A stretch of 64,000 nt of DNA from CADCWK01 sp035944555 (GTDB taxonomy: Bacteria > Chloroflexota > Chloroflexia > Thermomicrobiales > UBA6265): assembly GCA_035944555.1 (NCBI GenBank), contig DASZAY010000026.1, positions 349,693 to 413,692 of the forward strand, read 5' to 3'. Position numbers and translations under genes: made by a program. Each line of letters starts with the position of its first letter. Position 1 is the stretch's first letter. The notes below the pieces were generated by a model, which saw nothing but the letters and a program-made list of their open reading frames with translations, was not told the DNA's origin and searched no databases. Positions 1 to 9,607 of this stretch are shown one piece after another.

Positions 1-1
1 G

Positions 2-1396
<1,395 letters not shown>

Positions 1397-1420
1397 CGCC
1401 GGCCGGGACAGCGAACGACG

Positions 1421-1464
1421 AAAGGGGAGAGGATCGGGCAGTTGCCCGGTCCTCTCCCCTTTTT
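1421..1464 (+). terminator. Rho-independent terminator
   Basis: A long GC-rich stem (arms 1421-1440 and 1444-1464) with a four-base loop runs into TTTTT, 25 bp after the stop of the SNase-like gene. Confidence 0.85.
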
Positions 1465-1666
1465 CGAACATCTCTCAGGAGCAGGCTCCTCGGCAAGTAT
1501 CGCGCCCCCCTTGCCCGTTGATCAGTCAGGGCTGTGCCTTTGGTTCCGGCGCAGACCTTCCCCCGCTTTTCCGGCACAATGCGCGGTATGTCCGGGGAGC
1601 TGCCCCGCGACGATCCGTGGCCGGGGCGACGGCGCCGTCCGGCCCGACTGATGGAGCCGTGTCCCG

Positions 1667-2572
1667 ATGCGCTTCGAGATGATCATCCCCCCATCGTTCG
1701 CTTCCGGCGCCCCCGCCGACACCCGGACAAGTGGGCTCGGTACGACCGGCGACGCCTACCTCAAGGACGGACTCCCCGATCGGCTGGCCGCCAATGGTGA
1801 GCTGGTCGTCCGCGATATCCAGAAGATCGCCGACGACACGCCGACCGACCCGATACCCCGACTGGAAGTCCTCAATCGCACCATCTCGGAGACGGTCGCG
1901 GCGGCGGTCCGCAACGGCGCCGCGCCGATCGTCACGGGCGGGTCGTGTGCGGGACTCCCCGGTATCCTCGGCGGGCTGCGGCAGGGCTACGGGCCAGAGC
2001 CCCGCATCGGCTTGGTCTGGTTCGATGCCCACGGCGACTTCAATACGCCGAAGACCTCGCTGACCGGGATGCTCGGCGGGATGCCCGTCGCGGTCGCGGC
2101 CGGCCTCTGCTATCCGACCTGGCGAGAGGCCGCCGGGCTGGACATTCCCATCCCCACCGACCGGATCGTCATGGTGGACGTGCGCAACCTCGATGACCCC
2201 GAGCGGACGTTGATCGAGGCGACCGACGTCCGGGTCGTCCCGGTCCCTGAAGGCGGTACGGACGGAACCGACTACGTCCGGGTGATCCAGGACCTGGCCG
2301 ATCGCGTGGACCACATCTACCTGCACGTCGACGCCGATGTCCTCGACGCCCGATACCAACCCAACCACCCCACGGTCGAGCCGGACGGCCCGAGCCTGAA
2401 GGATGTCAACGCGGCACTCGACGCGGTCATCGCGACAGGCAAGGTCGTCGCGTTCGGGCTTGCCTCCGTCAACGCCGAAGGACCGGAGGGGCCGACCTCG
2501 ATGGCGTCCGGCATGGCGATGGTCGAGCACGCCATCGCCTCGTGGGCCGGCCGGGCGGCGGCCCTCGCCTAA
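1667..2572 (+). CDS. Arginase/agmatinase/formiminoglutamase-family hydrolase
   Basis: A 301-residue protein of the ureohydrolase fold. Visible family motifs are FDAHGDFN near residue 124, matching the metal-binding DAHxD signature, and HVDADVLD near residue 225, matching the SxDxDxxDP motif. The first metal motif, normally GGDHS, is GGSCAG near residue 93, so the usual first histidine ligand is a cysteine. Such variants occur in arginase-like proteins of unknown substrate, so arginine, agmatine or formiminoglutamate cannot be assigned. The ATG is preceded by GGAG about ten bases upstream. The gene is single, between two terminators. Confidence 0.85.
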   Translation: MRFEMIIPPSFASGAPADTRTSGLGTTGDAYLKDGLPDRLAANGELVVRDIQKIADDTPTDPIPRLEVLNRTISETVAAAVRNGAAPIVTGGSCAGLPGILGGLRQGYGPEPRIGLVWFDAHGDFNTPKTSLTGMLGGMPVAVAAGLCYPTWREAAGLDIPIPTDRIVMVDVRNLDDPERTLIEATDVRVVPVPEGGTDGTDYVRVIQDLADRVDHIYLHVDADVLDARYQPNHPTVEPDGPSLKDVNAALDAVIATGKVVAFGLASVNAEGPEGPTSMASGMAMVEHAIASWAGRAAALA

Positions 2573-2597
2573 CTACGATTGGCCTGGAATGCTCCCA

Positions 2598-2640
2598 GGG
2601 AGACGGACCTGCCCCACGGCGGAGCCAGGTCCGTCTCCCC
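2598..2640 (+). terminator. Rho-independent-type hairpin after the arginase-family gene
   Basis: Perfect 14-bp stem GGGAGACGGACCTG / CAGGTCCGTCTCCC with a 14-base loop, 25 bp past the stop. It ends just before the next promoter element. Confidence 0.75.
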
Positions 2641-2647
2641 TACCCTC

Positions 2648-2653
2648 TATAAT
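2648..2653 (+). promoter_or_regulatory. Consensus -10 element
   Basis: A perfect TATAAT sits 47 bp upstream of the GTG start of the next gene and directly after the terminator. No good -35 hexamer is seen at 17 bp, so it may depend on an activator. Confidence 0.5.
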
Positions 2654-2699
2654 TCCGGAAGGATGGCCCCGGCGTGGGGTCGCTCGGGAAGGATCGAAC

Positions 2700-3146
2700 G
2701 TGGCGGACGGGCTACGGGAGCTGCTGGATTACATCGTCTCCCACTATGTGGTTCCGACCGAACACCTTGCCCTCGAACTGGACGCCGCGCCGGCCGACAA
2801 TGGCGCCGCGCTCGAGGACGTCAAACGAGACATGTCCCGCCGCGAGAGCGAGCAGGCGGAGGAGCACGCCGACGCCTTCGCCGACGGGCTCGCCCTCGCC
2901 CACCACCGCGCGTCGCTCGGCGGGACCAGCCTGTCGCTGGACGACCGCAAGCCCGACGAGGACGCGATGGCGACCGCGCTGATCCGGTTCCTGGTCAGCA
3001 ACGACCTCGCGACCTCCCGCACCGAAGAGACCGAGCCACAGCGCTACATCTACACGCTGAGCGTCCGTTGGGATCAACTCCAGGCCGTCGCCGAGCGGGC
3101 GGGCATTGATCTCGGACGCGCCCTGTCGCGCCACGCCCCCGGCTGA
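2700..3146 (+). CDS. Hypothetical acidic protein
   Basis: 148 residues from a GTG start chosen because GGGAAGG lies seven bases upstream; a longer open frame starts far upstream inside the arginase-family gene and is discounted. The protein begins MADGLRELLDYIVSHYVV, is rich in Asp, Glu, Ala and Arg, and has no signal peptide or membrane segment. I recognise no family. It lies 60 bp before the RNase III gene on the same strand, so the two may be co-transcribed from the TATAAT promoter. Confidence 0.7.
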   Translation: MADGLRELLDYIVSHYVVPTEHLALELDAAPADNGAALEDVKRDMSRRESEQAEEHADAFADGLALAHHRASLGGTSLSLDDRKPDEDAMATALIRFLVSNDLATSRTEETEPQRYIYTLSVRWDQLQAVAERAGIDLGRALSRHAPG

Positions 3147-3206
3147 CGATCCCGCCATCCGGTCTCCGGACCACCTATCCGGCACTGCATTGACCGGGAG
3201 CCTGAC

Positions 3207-4316
3207 GTGACCGTACCACCTGACGAACAGCCGAACCCGCCCGCAGCTGCCCCCGACACGAGCAGCCGGACCCAGCAGGTGCGTTCCCGCCGCCGCGATG
3301 TCTCCCGGCAGCGCTCGACCCGGCGCCAGCCCGGCCAGCCGCCGCCGGAACTGGACCGGGGCAGTGAGAAGCCGACGCGGTCGTCGCGGGCCGCGTCGGT
3401 GGCCGGGCGGGCGTCCCGCCTCGCCAGCCGCAAATCTCCGGGCTTCGCGTCACTGGCCGAGGCATCCGACACCGGACCGGTCGTTCTCGACCCGACCGAG
3501 ACTAGCGCTCCCGCCTTTGCGCTGCATGCCGGCCTGACCTTCACGAACATGGAACCGCTCCGCCTGGCTCTGACCCACCGCTCCGTCCTGCATGACTGGT
3601 CGGCGGCCGGGCTGAGCGCGGTCCACCTGGGTCGGCCGCTGTTCTCCAACGAGCGGCTGGAGTTCCTGGGCGATGCCATGCTCGGCGCGATCGTGGCTGA
3701 CGAGCTGTACCGGAACTGGCCCGACGCCGACGAGGGAACCTTGACGGCCCAGCGGGTGGCCCTCGTCCGCTCGGAGACACTGGTCCGATGGGCCCGCGAC
3801 CTGCGCCTGGGCGACTACCTCGTCCTCGGCAACGGCGAGCGCGTCTCGGACAGTCCCCGGGACCGGATCCTCGCGGGCGCCTTCGAGGCGCTGGTCGGGG
3901 CGGTTAGTATCGACCAGGGGATCGAGGCCGCTCGCGCGTTTGTCGGCCGCTTCCTCCGCCTGGAGCACGAGACGGATCACGCCCGGCCGGCCGACCCCAA
4001 TCCGAAGGGCACGCTCCAGGAGGTCGTACAGGACCGGTTCGCGACCCAGCCCGTCTACGAGACCGTCGGTGAGTCCGGTCCGGACCACGACAAGGTCTTC
4101 ACGGTCGCCGTGCTGCTCCGCGACGAGCGGATCGGTCTCGGATCCGGCATCAGCAAGCGCGCCGCCCAGCAGGACGCTGCCCGCATGGCCCTTGCGACCC
4201 TTGCCGACCGCCCATCGGACCGGAGTGGCTCGACCTCATCCGCGGTCGAGCCCAGAGTTGGTCCCGACGAGGAGTCGGCAAGCCCGGCGGCTGCCCCGAC
4301 TCCAGGGAATCTCTGA
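3207..4316 (+). CDS. rnc: Ribonuclease III
   Basis: Cleaves double-stranded RNA during rRNA processing and mRNA turnover. The family signature NERLEFLGDA is at residues 148-157 and the second acidic cluster (DRILAGAFEALVGA) at 219-232. A C-terminal double-stranded-RNA-binding domain starts with KGTLQEVVQDRF near 267 and ends with the SKRAAQQDAA helix near 316. At 369 residues it is much longer than the usual ~230. About 100 residues at the N-terminus are basic, Pro/Arg/Ser-rich and probably disordered, and the last 30 residues are also low-complexity. The GTG start is supported by GGGAG six bases upstream. Confidence 0.95.
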   Translation: MTVPPDEQPNPPAAAPDTSSRTQQVRSRRRDVSRQRSTRRQPGQPPPELDRGSEKPTRSSRAASVAGRASRLASRKSPGFASLAEASDTGPVVLDPTETSAPAFALHAGLTFTNMEPLRLALTHRSVLHDWSAAGLSAVHLGRPLFSNERLEFLGDAMLGAIVADELYRNWPDADEGTLTAQRVALVRSETLVRWARDLRLGDYLVLGNGERVSDSPRDRILAGAFEALVGAVSIDQGIEAARAFVGRFLRLEHETDHARPADPNPKGTLQEVVQDRFATQPVYETVGESGPDHDKVFTVAVLLRDERIGLGSGISKRAAQQDAARMALATLADRPSDRSGSTSSAVEPRVGPDEESASPAAAPTPGNL

Positions 4317-4565
4317 TCTCGGGTCGTGTTGACCGGTCGTGCACCATCCTGCACGTGATGTCTACCGGCACCTGTTCCGGACGCGTCGTCACCATTTCCA
4401 GTAGGCTATATGCGCGACCTGTCCGGTCTCTCCCCCCGCTCCGTTCATCCGTCCCGAGCGGGCGCAGGCCGGACCGCCACCGTGACCAGCCCCGTTCGAC
4501 CTGGTTGATTACCACATCGTTGCCGGCACGACGCGCCCGGCGACATGACTGACTGAGGGGACCCG

Positions 4566-5570
4566 GTGAGCAAGCTCTACGATCAGCTCGTGGTGTTCGG
4601 GGGCAATACCAACCCTGCCCTGCTCGAAGAGATCTGCCAGCACATCGGCATCCCTAAGGGGCGCGCCGAGGTGTTCAAGTTCAGCAATGACAACACCTTC
4701 GTCCGGATCGGCGAGAGCGTCCGGGGCAACGACACGTTCGTCGTGCAGACGCTCGCCGAACCGACCAACGACTCGGTCATGGAATTGCTGATCATGATCG
4801 ACACGCTCCGAACCTCGTCGGCCGGGCGAATCACCGCGGTGATCCCCTACTTCGGCTACGGCCGCAGTGACAAGAAGGACCAGCCCCGCGTCCCCATCAC
4901 CGCGCGCCTGGTCGCCAAGCTGATCGAGACGGCCGGGGCCGATCGCGTGCTGACACTCGACCTCCACGCTGGCCAGATCCAAGCCTTCTTCGACATTCCC
5001 GTCGACGAGATGACGGCGCTGTACCTGCTGGCGAACTACTTCGTCGAGAAGCGCCTGCCCGAGCCGGTGATCGTCTCGCCGGACCTTGGCAGCACCAAGC
5101 GCGGCCGGACCTTCGCCGAAGTCCTCGATGCCCCACTGGCGATCATCGAGAAGCGCCGGATCGGCAACAGTGGGCGATCAGAGGTCCTGAACCTGATCGG
5201 TTCAGTCACCGGGCACCCGGTAATCATCGTCGACGACGAGATCGACACGGCCGGCTCGATCACCCAGGCAGCCGAGCTCTGCCTGAAGAACGGTGCGTCG
5301 GAGGTCTACGCCTGCGCCGTCCACCCCGTGTTCTCGGGTCCGGCGGTCGAACGGCTGGCCAGGAGCCCGATCCGGGAGGTCGTGGTCACCAACAGCATCG
5401 CGGTTCCGGATCACAAGCAACTCGACAAGATCCGGACGCTCTCGATCGCCCCGCTGCTGGGTGAGGTGATCCAGCGGATCCACACCGGGACGAGTGTCTC
5501 GGCCGCCTACCGCGCCGCCGAGAACCTGCAGACGCGGATGCTGTTCGGGTCGCTTACCAACGGCAACTGA
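4566..5570 (+). CDS. prs: Ribose-phosphate pyrophosphokinase (PRPP synthetase)
   Basis: Makes PRPP from ribose 5-phosphate and ATP for purine, pyrimidine, His, Trp and NAD synthesis. The 334-residue protein shows the N-terminal LVVFGGNTNPALLEEI, the YFGYGRSDKKDQPR loop near residue 98, LDLHAGQIQAFFD near 137, and the PRPP-binding loop VDDEIDTAGS near 222. The GTG start has GAGGGG six bases upstream. It lies about 250 bp after rnc on the same strand with no clear terminator between. Confidence 0.96.
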   Translation: MSKLYDQLVVFGGNTNPALLEEICQHIGIPKGRAEVFKFSNDNTFVRIGESVRGNDTFVVQTLAEPTNDSVMELLIMIDTLRTSSAGRITAVIPYFGYGRSDKKDQPRVPITARLVAKLIETAGADRVLTLDLHAGQIQAFFDIPVDEMTALYLLANYFVEKRLPEPVIVSPDLGSTKRGRTFAEVLDAPLAIIEKRRIGNSGRSEVLNLIGSVTGHPVIIVDDEIDTAGSITQAAELCLKNGASEVYACAVHPVFSGPAVERLARSPIREVVVTNSIAVPDHKQLDKIRTLSIAPLLGEVIQRIHTGTSVSAAYRAAENLQTRMLFGSLTNGN

Positions 5571-5711
5571 CGAAAGCGGGCCCGGCGATGACGTGCATTC
5601 CGTCACCGCAACCGCGTGTCATTGGAACAGCGAACCACCGTTGGGCGTCAGGACAGGTGACGAGGGCACGTTCTCCTGCCCGTTGTTCCCTTCTCTGCCT
5701 GGAGGCCACCG

Positions 5712-6911
5712 GTGATTGCTCCAACGCGACGTACCCTGATCGGAATCATTCCCGCGGCACTGACGCTTGCCGCCCTTCCCCGGACCACGCGACCGGCTCT
5801 GGCACAGGACGCCACCCCGGTCGCCTCGAGCGCGGTCCCGGAACTGTTTTCTTCCATCCCCGCCTCGATCCTTGATGGCGATGACCCGGCCACGACCATC
5901 GTGTCCTTCTCCGATCTCGCCGCCGAATTGGCGCATACCGGAACGCCTCTCCCGGAGAGCCTCGCCGACGATGACCCCGACCGGTCGGGGCTCTCCAGCG
6001 TCATGCTCGCGACCGGCGGGAGCAGTGTCCCGTTCCAGTTCGCCTACGTGGAGAACTGGCGCGACCTTCACGGATTCGATATCCGGGATGTCGATCAGGC
6101 AGCGGACTTCGGCGTCCCGCCTGATGGGGTGACCCTACTCCGCGGACGGTTCGACCGGGACGTCATCGATGCGGCCCTGTCCGATCAGGGTTACGAGACC
6201 ATCGACATTGATGGAGTCGACGTCTGGAACCGTGGCGCTGATCACGAGGTCGATCTCGATCATCCGATCTCCCGCTACTGGATCGGCCAGGCGCAGAACG
6301 TCGCGCTCCTCGGGGACGACACGCTCGTCTTCGCCGGCGGGAAGGCCCTGATCAGTTCCGTCATTGCGGCGGCCTCCGGCGAGGTGGACACCCTCGCCGA
6401 CGACGCCCGCATCGTCGCACTGTTCCCGGATGACCAGGATCCGTTGATCGCCGCGACGATCGTCCGTGGGGACGCCACCGTAGCCGACCAGCAGGTCGAG
6501 CAGCGCGGATCGAGTCCTGACGACGACACTCCCCTCGTTCCGCCCGTGGCGGCCGTGCTCTTCGGCGCCACGCCAGGCAACGCCGTCGGGATCGATTCGG
6601 ACGTCGACCCCACCACAGCAGTCGACTACCCGCTCGGCGAGAGCCAGATCCGGGTCACGTTCATCGAGGAGGAGGACGCGGCAGCCGGGGCCGAGGTGAT
6701 CGCCGATCGCCTGGATAATGGGCAGTCGGCGGTCACGGGCGATGACTGGAATGACTTGTTTGGTGAGGTCCAGACAGCGGTCGACGAAGAACTCGGGACG
6801 GTTGTGATCAGTCTGCCGGAATCGCTCCCGGGTCAGCGACGGATCGCCACGGTCCTCTACCAGCAAGACCTCGGCTTTCTCCTATCCGAAGAGCCGTCTG
6901 ATCGCGCGTAG
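5712..6911 (+). CDS. Tat-type secreted protein of unknown function
   Basis: 399 residues from a GTG start with a strong GGAGG seven bases upstream. The N-terminus PTRRTLIGIIPAALTLAAL has a twin arginine followed by a hydrophobic core and a likely cleavage near ALAQ-DATP, so Tat export is likely. The mature part is acidic and has no cysteines I can see and no transmembrane segment. It mixes short beta-rich blocks with Asp-rich loops. AQDATPVA-type starts are common in secreted Thermomicrobia proteins. I recognise no catalytic motif. It is transcribed alone, 140 bp after prs. Confidence 0.8.
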   Translation: MIAPTRRTLIGIIPAALTLAALPRTTRPALAQDATPVASSAVPELFSSIPASILDGDDPATTIVSFSDLAAELAHTGTPLPESLADDDPDRSGLSSVMLATGGSSVPFQFAYVENWRDLHGFDIRDVDQAADFGVPPDGVTLLRGRFDRDVIDAALSDQGYETIDIDGVDVWNRGADHEVDLDHPISRYWIGQAQNVALLGDDTLVFAGGKALISSVIAAASGEVDTLADDARIVALFPDDQDPLIAATIVRGDATVADQQVEQRGSSPDDDTPLVPPVAAVLFGATPGNAVGIDSDVDPTTAVDYPLGESQIRVTFIEEEDAAAGAEVIADRLDNGQSAVTGDDWNDLFGEVQTAVDEELGTVVISLPESLPGQRRIATVLYQQDLGFLLSEEPSDRA

Positions 6912-6954
6912 CGATCGCCGACCTGGCGACGTAATCAGAGCCAGCCGGGAGCCG

Positions 6955-6984
6955 GGGTGGCGGGTTTCATTGCCCTGCCAACCC
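6955..6984 (+). terminator. Possible terminator hairpin (imperfect)
   Basis: GGGTGGCGGG and CCCTGCCAACCC pair with bulges 45-75 bp after the Tat-protein stop. The U-tract is poor. The rest of 6912-7160 holds nothing I can identify. Confidence 0.3.
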
Positions 6985-7163
6985 GGTTTCAACCGCCATG
7001 CCGATCCTCTTTCTGCCGCCATCGCGCTCAACTCTGAGACCGGCGTGTTCTCCGGCGCCCCGTCGACTTCCCATGGGCACGCGCCAGCACCGGTAACACT
7101 CGGCATTGCCCGATGTGGCCTATCCCTGGCCACTGTCTGCACTGTCGCCATAGGGCCATGTAA

Positions 7164-7177
7164 AGAACATGTGTTCT
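7164..7177. promoter_or_regulatory. LexA (SOS) box-like operator
   Basis: AGAACATGTGTTCT is a dyad with perfect six-base arms that matches the Gram-positive GAAC-N4-GTTC SOS box. It ends 17 bp before a TTGACG hexamer (7195-7200), upstream of dCTP deaminase. Confidence 0.5.
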
Positions 7178-7194
7178 CTCGGTCATCCGCTGCC

Positions 7195-7237
7195 TTGACG
7201 TGCATGGTAAGGTGCCGTAGTGTACGTACACCTACGG
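7195..7237 (+). promoter_or_regulatory. Promoter region of dcd with overlapping dyad
   Basis: TTGACG at 7195-7200 and a weak TAGTGT at 7218-7223 are 17 bp apart. The -10 lies inside an inverted repeat, 7215-7237, with arms CCGTAGTGTAC and GTACACCTACGG (one bulged base) that includes the 12-bp palindrome GTGTACGTACAC. A repressor or activator could bind here. Confidence 0.4.
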
Positions 7238-7313
7238 TCAGCTTGTGCCTGCTCCGGCATTGGCTGCTGCGTGCCCTGTTGCACTCTCGTTACGTCTGCA
7301 GATGGAGTCGGAC

Positions 7314-7952
7314 ATGGTGCTCTCGGATCGCGATATCCTCAAGGCAATGGACACCGGCCGCATCCGGATCGACCCCGCACCCGATCTCAAGGCACAGCTG
7401 GGGTCGGTCTCGATTGACTTCCGGCTGGGCAGCACCTTCATGGTCTTCGAGCACAGCCGGCACAGCTTCATCGATCCGCGCCAGCCGCAGTCGATCGGCG
7501 AGGCAATGCGGACCATCGAAATGACGGACGACCAGCCCTTCATCATGCAGCCTGGGGACTTCGCCCTCGCCGCGACGATCGAGTCACTGGATCTGGCCGA
7601 CGACATTCTTGGGCGTCTTGAGGGGCGGTCGAGTATCGCCCGACTTGGGATTACGGTGCATTCGACCGCGGCGGTCTTCGAGCCAGGCTGGCGCGGGACT
7701 GCGACGATGGAGCTGAGCAACCTCGGTCGGATGGCGGTCGCCCTCTATCCCGGCATGCGGATCTGCTCGTTCTCGTTCGAGGAGGTCTCATCTCCGGTGA
7801 TGGTGCCATATCACGCCAAGGTGGGAAACAAGTACGCCGGGCAGAGCACCCCACGAGCCAGCGGCCTTGCCGGCGAGGGTGATCGCCGCGACGGCACGGT
7901 GACCGGCCCGCACGGAGATGACGACCTGGCTCTTGGCGAGGCGGCTCGTTAA
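7314..7952 (+). CDS. dcd: dCTP deaminase
   Basis: Deaminates dCTP to dUTP (or, in bifunctional forms, to dUMP) for dTMP synthesis. The trimeric dUTPase-like fold is evident from GSVSIDFRLGSTF, LEGRSSIARLGI and the VFEPGWRGTATMELSN motif, followed by a KYAGQSTPRASG tail. Start ATG 7314 (MVLSDRDILKAM) is chosen because GGAG is six bases upstream and it matches the family N-terminus; a frame open from 7245 adds an unlikely leader. The product is 212 residues with an acidic extra tail after the conserved tail. The upstream SOS-like box suggests damage-inducible control. Confidence 0.93.
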   Translation: MVLSDRDILKAMDTGRIRIDPAPDLKAQLGSVSIDFRLGSTFMVFEHSRHSFIDPRQPQSIGEAMRTIEMTDDQPFIMQPGDFALAATIESLDLADDILGRLEGRSSIARLGITVHSTAAVFEPGWRGTATMELSNLGRMAVALYPGMRICSFSFEEVSSPVMVPYHAKVGNKYAGQSTPRASGLAGEGDRRDGTVTGPHGDDDLALGEAAR

Positions 7953-7982
7953 GGCTGACAGCGTGAGGGCCAACCTGCGTCG

Positions 7983-8025
7983 ACACGATGAGGGGCAGCC
8001 GGTATCCGGCTGCCCCTCATCGTGT
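7983..8025 (+). terminator. Terminator after dcd
   Basis: A perfect 20-bp stem with a three-base loop (TAT), arms ACACGATGAGGGGCAGCCGG and its complement, starting 30 bp past the dcd stop. Confidence 0.8.
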
Positions 8026-8047
8026 TCGGCCAGGACCGGTCGCCGCG

Positions 8048-8061
8048 GTTTCACGTGGAAC
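8048..8061. promoter_or_regulatory. parS-like ParB-binding site 1
   Basis: GTTTCACGTGGAAC differs by one base from the core of the consensus parS palindrome GTTTCACGTGAAAC. Two perfect copies lie 0.5 and 1.5 kb downstream. Confidence 0.65.
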
Positions 8062-8171
8062 GTGGTTACTCGTGCGCGACTCCTGAAAGTGGCACGGACA
8101 GGCTTGCAGGGGCATACTCGCGACGACGACATACGGCTCTGACGCACCTGCTTGGCACGGAGAGAACACCC

Positions 8172-8552
8172 ATGACGACGACGATCAGCCTGCGGGACCG
8201 ACTCGTCCCGATGCTTCGCCTGGTCGCGGAGGAGTACGCGAACAGCACTCCCGCCGGTTACCCGGAGGTCACCGACGACCAGGTTGCCGGCATCATCGGC
8301 CTGTCGCTTGACCCGTCATTCACTCTGTTCTTCGTTGACGATCGCGGCGAATGGACGGTGACGCTGACACGGCGCAATCCACGCACCGACGCCCGGTCGA
8401 GCGCGTCGTCAATGCGACATGGTGGTGCACCGCTCAACGATCACCGAACGCTGCCGCACGACGTCAGCGATCAGACGCTGCGGAACCTGATCGCTGAGCT
8501 GAAGATGCACTTCAACCAGCAGCCCGGGCTTATCCATATGTCGGACTCCTAG
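8172..8552 (+). CDS. Hypothetical protein
   Basis: 126 residues from ATG 8172, with GGAGAG seven bases upstream; a longer frame from 8022 crosses the first parS-like site and is not used. The sequence starts MTTTISLRDRLVPMLRLVAE and has a mixed alpha/beta look with a short central strand pair (TLFFVDDRGEWTVTLTRR). There is no signal peptide or membrane segment, and I recognise no family. It sits between two parS-like sites. Confidence 0.65.
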   Translation: MTTTISLRDRLVPMLRLVAEEYANSTPAGYPEVTDDQVAGIIGLSLDPSFTLFFVDDRGEWTVTLTRRNPRTDARSSASSMRHGGAPLNDHRTLPHDVSDQTLRNLIAELKMHFNQQPGLIHMSDS

Positions 8553-8570
8553 ACCAGGCGCAGCCGACGG

Positions 8571-8586
8571 CGTTTCACGTGAAACG
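8571..8586. promoter_or_regulatory. parS site 2 (perfect palindrome)
   Basis: CGTTTCACGTGAAACG is a perfect 16-bp palindrome containing the 14-bp parS core. It is intergenic, 18 bp after the hypothetical gene. Confidence 0.8.
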
Positions 8587-8626
8587 CCATGCTCCTCGGT
8601 GGCAGCGCTTACGAGGCGAAGCGGAG

Positions 8627-8669
8627 ACACAGACGGGGCCTGACCATAGTGGTCAGGCCCCGTCTGTGT
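8627..8669 (-). terminator. Terminator for ndk (bidirectional hairpin)
   Basis: A perfect 19-bp stem (arms 8627-8645 and 8651-8669) with a five-base loop lies between two convergent genes and can stop both. Confidence 0.8.
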
Positions 8670-8695
8670 GGTCTCAGGCTGGTACGGTCCTGTGG

Positions 8696-9154
8696 CTACT
8701 CGACAATCCAGCGCTCGATGTCGCGACTGTAGTCGACCAACTCGGACACATCGAAGAACAGCTCGATCTCGCGAGCGGCGCTCTCCGGGCTGTCCGACCC
8801 ATGGACGAGGTTTCGGCCAACCTGCAGACCGTAGTCGCCCCGGATCGTCCCGGAACCGGCTGCAACCGGGTTGGTGCTGCCAATCGTGGCACGGGCGGCG
8901 GCGATGGCGTCCGGTCCTTCGAAGACCGCGATCGCGGACGGGCCGGAGCCGATGTACTCGACCAGCCCGGCGTAGAAGCCCTTGCCCTGGTGCTCGGCAT
9001 AGTGGCGAGACGAAATGCTCTCGTCGATCACGCGGAACTTGAGCGCGACCAGCTTGAGTCCACGGGATTCAAGTCGGGAGATGACGGTGCCGGTAAGACC
9101 GCGCTGGACCGCGTCGGGCTTGGCAATGATCAGGGTGCGCTGAACGTCAGCCAT
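8696..9154 (-). CDS. ndk: Nucleoside diphosphate kinase
   Basis: Transfers gamma-phosphate from ATP to other NDPs through a phospho-histidine. The 152-residue protein has the family start RTLIIAKPDAVQRGL, the RxxxG-type segment, and the active-site block NLVHGSDSPESAAREIELFF with His near residue 117. The start ATG has AGGAG seven bases upstream on the minus strand. It is transcribed alone and convergent with the hypothetical gene at 8172. Confidence 0.97.
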   Translation of the reverse strand: MADVQRTLIIAKPDAVQRGLTGTVISRLESRGLKLVALKFRVIDESISSRHYAEHQGKGFYAGLVEYIGSGPSAIAVFEGPDAIAAARATIGSTNPVAAGSGTIRGDYGLQVGRNLVHGSDSPESAAREIELFFDVSELVDYSRDIERWIVE

Positions 9155-9545
9155 TGAATCGCTCCTACAGGGTGCCGGACGGGGATCGCCAGCTACCCGG
9201 TTCGACGTGACATGCCCGAAGACCGGACAAACCGATGAAGGATACCGCAGGCGCGATGCCGAACCGGCAGGACCCCTTAAGTCGGGAGCAGACGAGGATT
9301 ACGGTGACACGAAAGGCTGTCGTTCAACCGCCAACGCGATTTCGCTTGCATACGTTCAATCAAATGCTGAGGCCGCTCATCCCTCTGTCACCTCTGGCGG
9401 GTGCGGGTATTGATCCGGTCAGTACAGATGGGGTGACGGGACTGCGTCGGCCCCATGGGTTCGATTCGACGACACGGCGGACAACCTTCCTTCAGGCGTT
9501 ACGCGCCCACAGCAAGCTGCGGTACCGCGGGAAGAACAACCGGTC

Positions 9546-9561
9546 CGTTTCACGTGAAACA
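9546..9561. promoter_or_regulatory. parS site 3
   Basis: CGTTTCACGTGAAACA contains a perfect GTTTCACGTGAAAC core (9547-9560). It is intergenic, 17 bp from the terminator hairpin of the E2 gene. Confidence 0.8.
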
Positions 9562-9577
9562 CGAGTTGGAAAACAAG

Positions 9578-9607
9578 AGCGGCGGGGGCCATGTGGCCCC
9601 CGCCGCT
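9578..9607 (-). terminator. Terminator of the pyruvate-dehydrogenase-type operon
   Basis: A perfect 13-bp stem AGCGGCGGGGGCC with loop ATGT. On the minus strand it is followed by a GTTTTCC tract. Confidence 0.85.
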
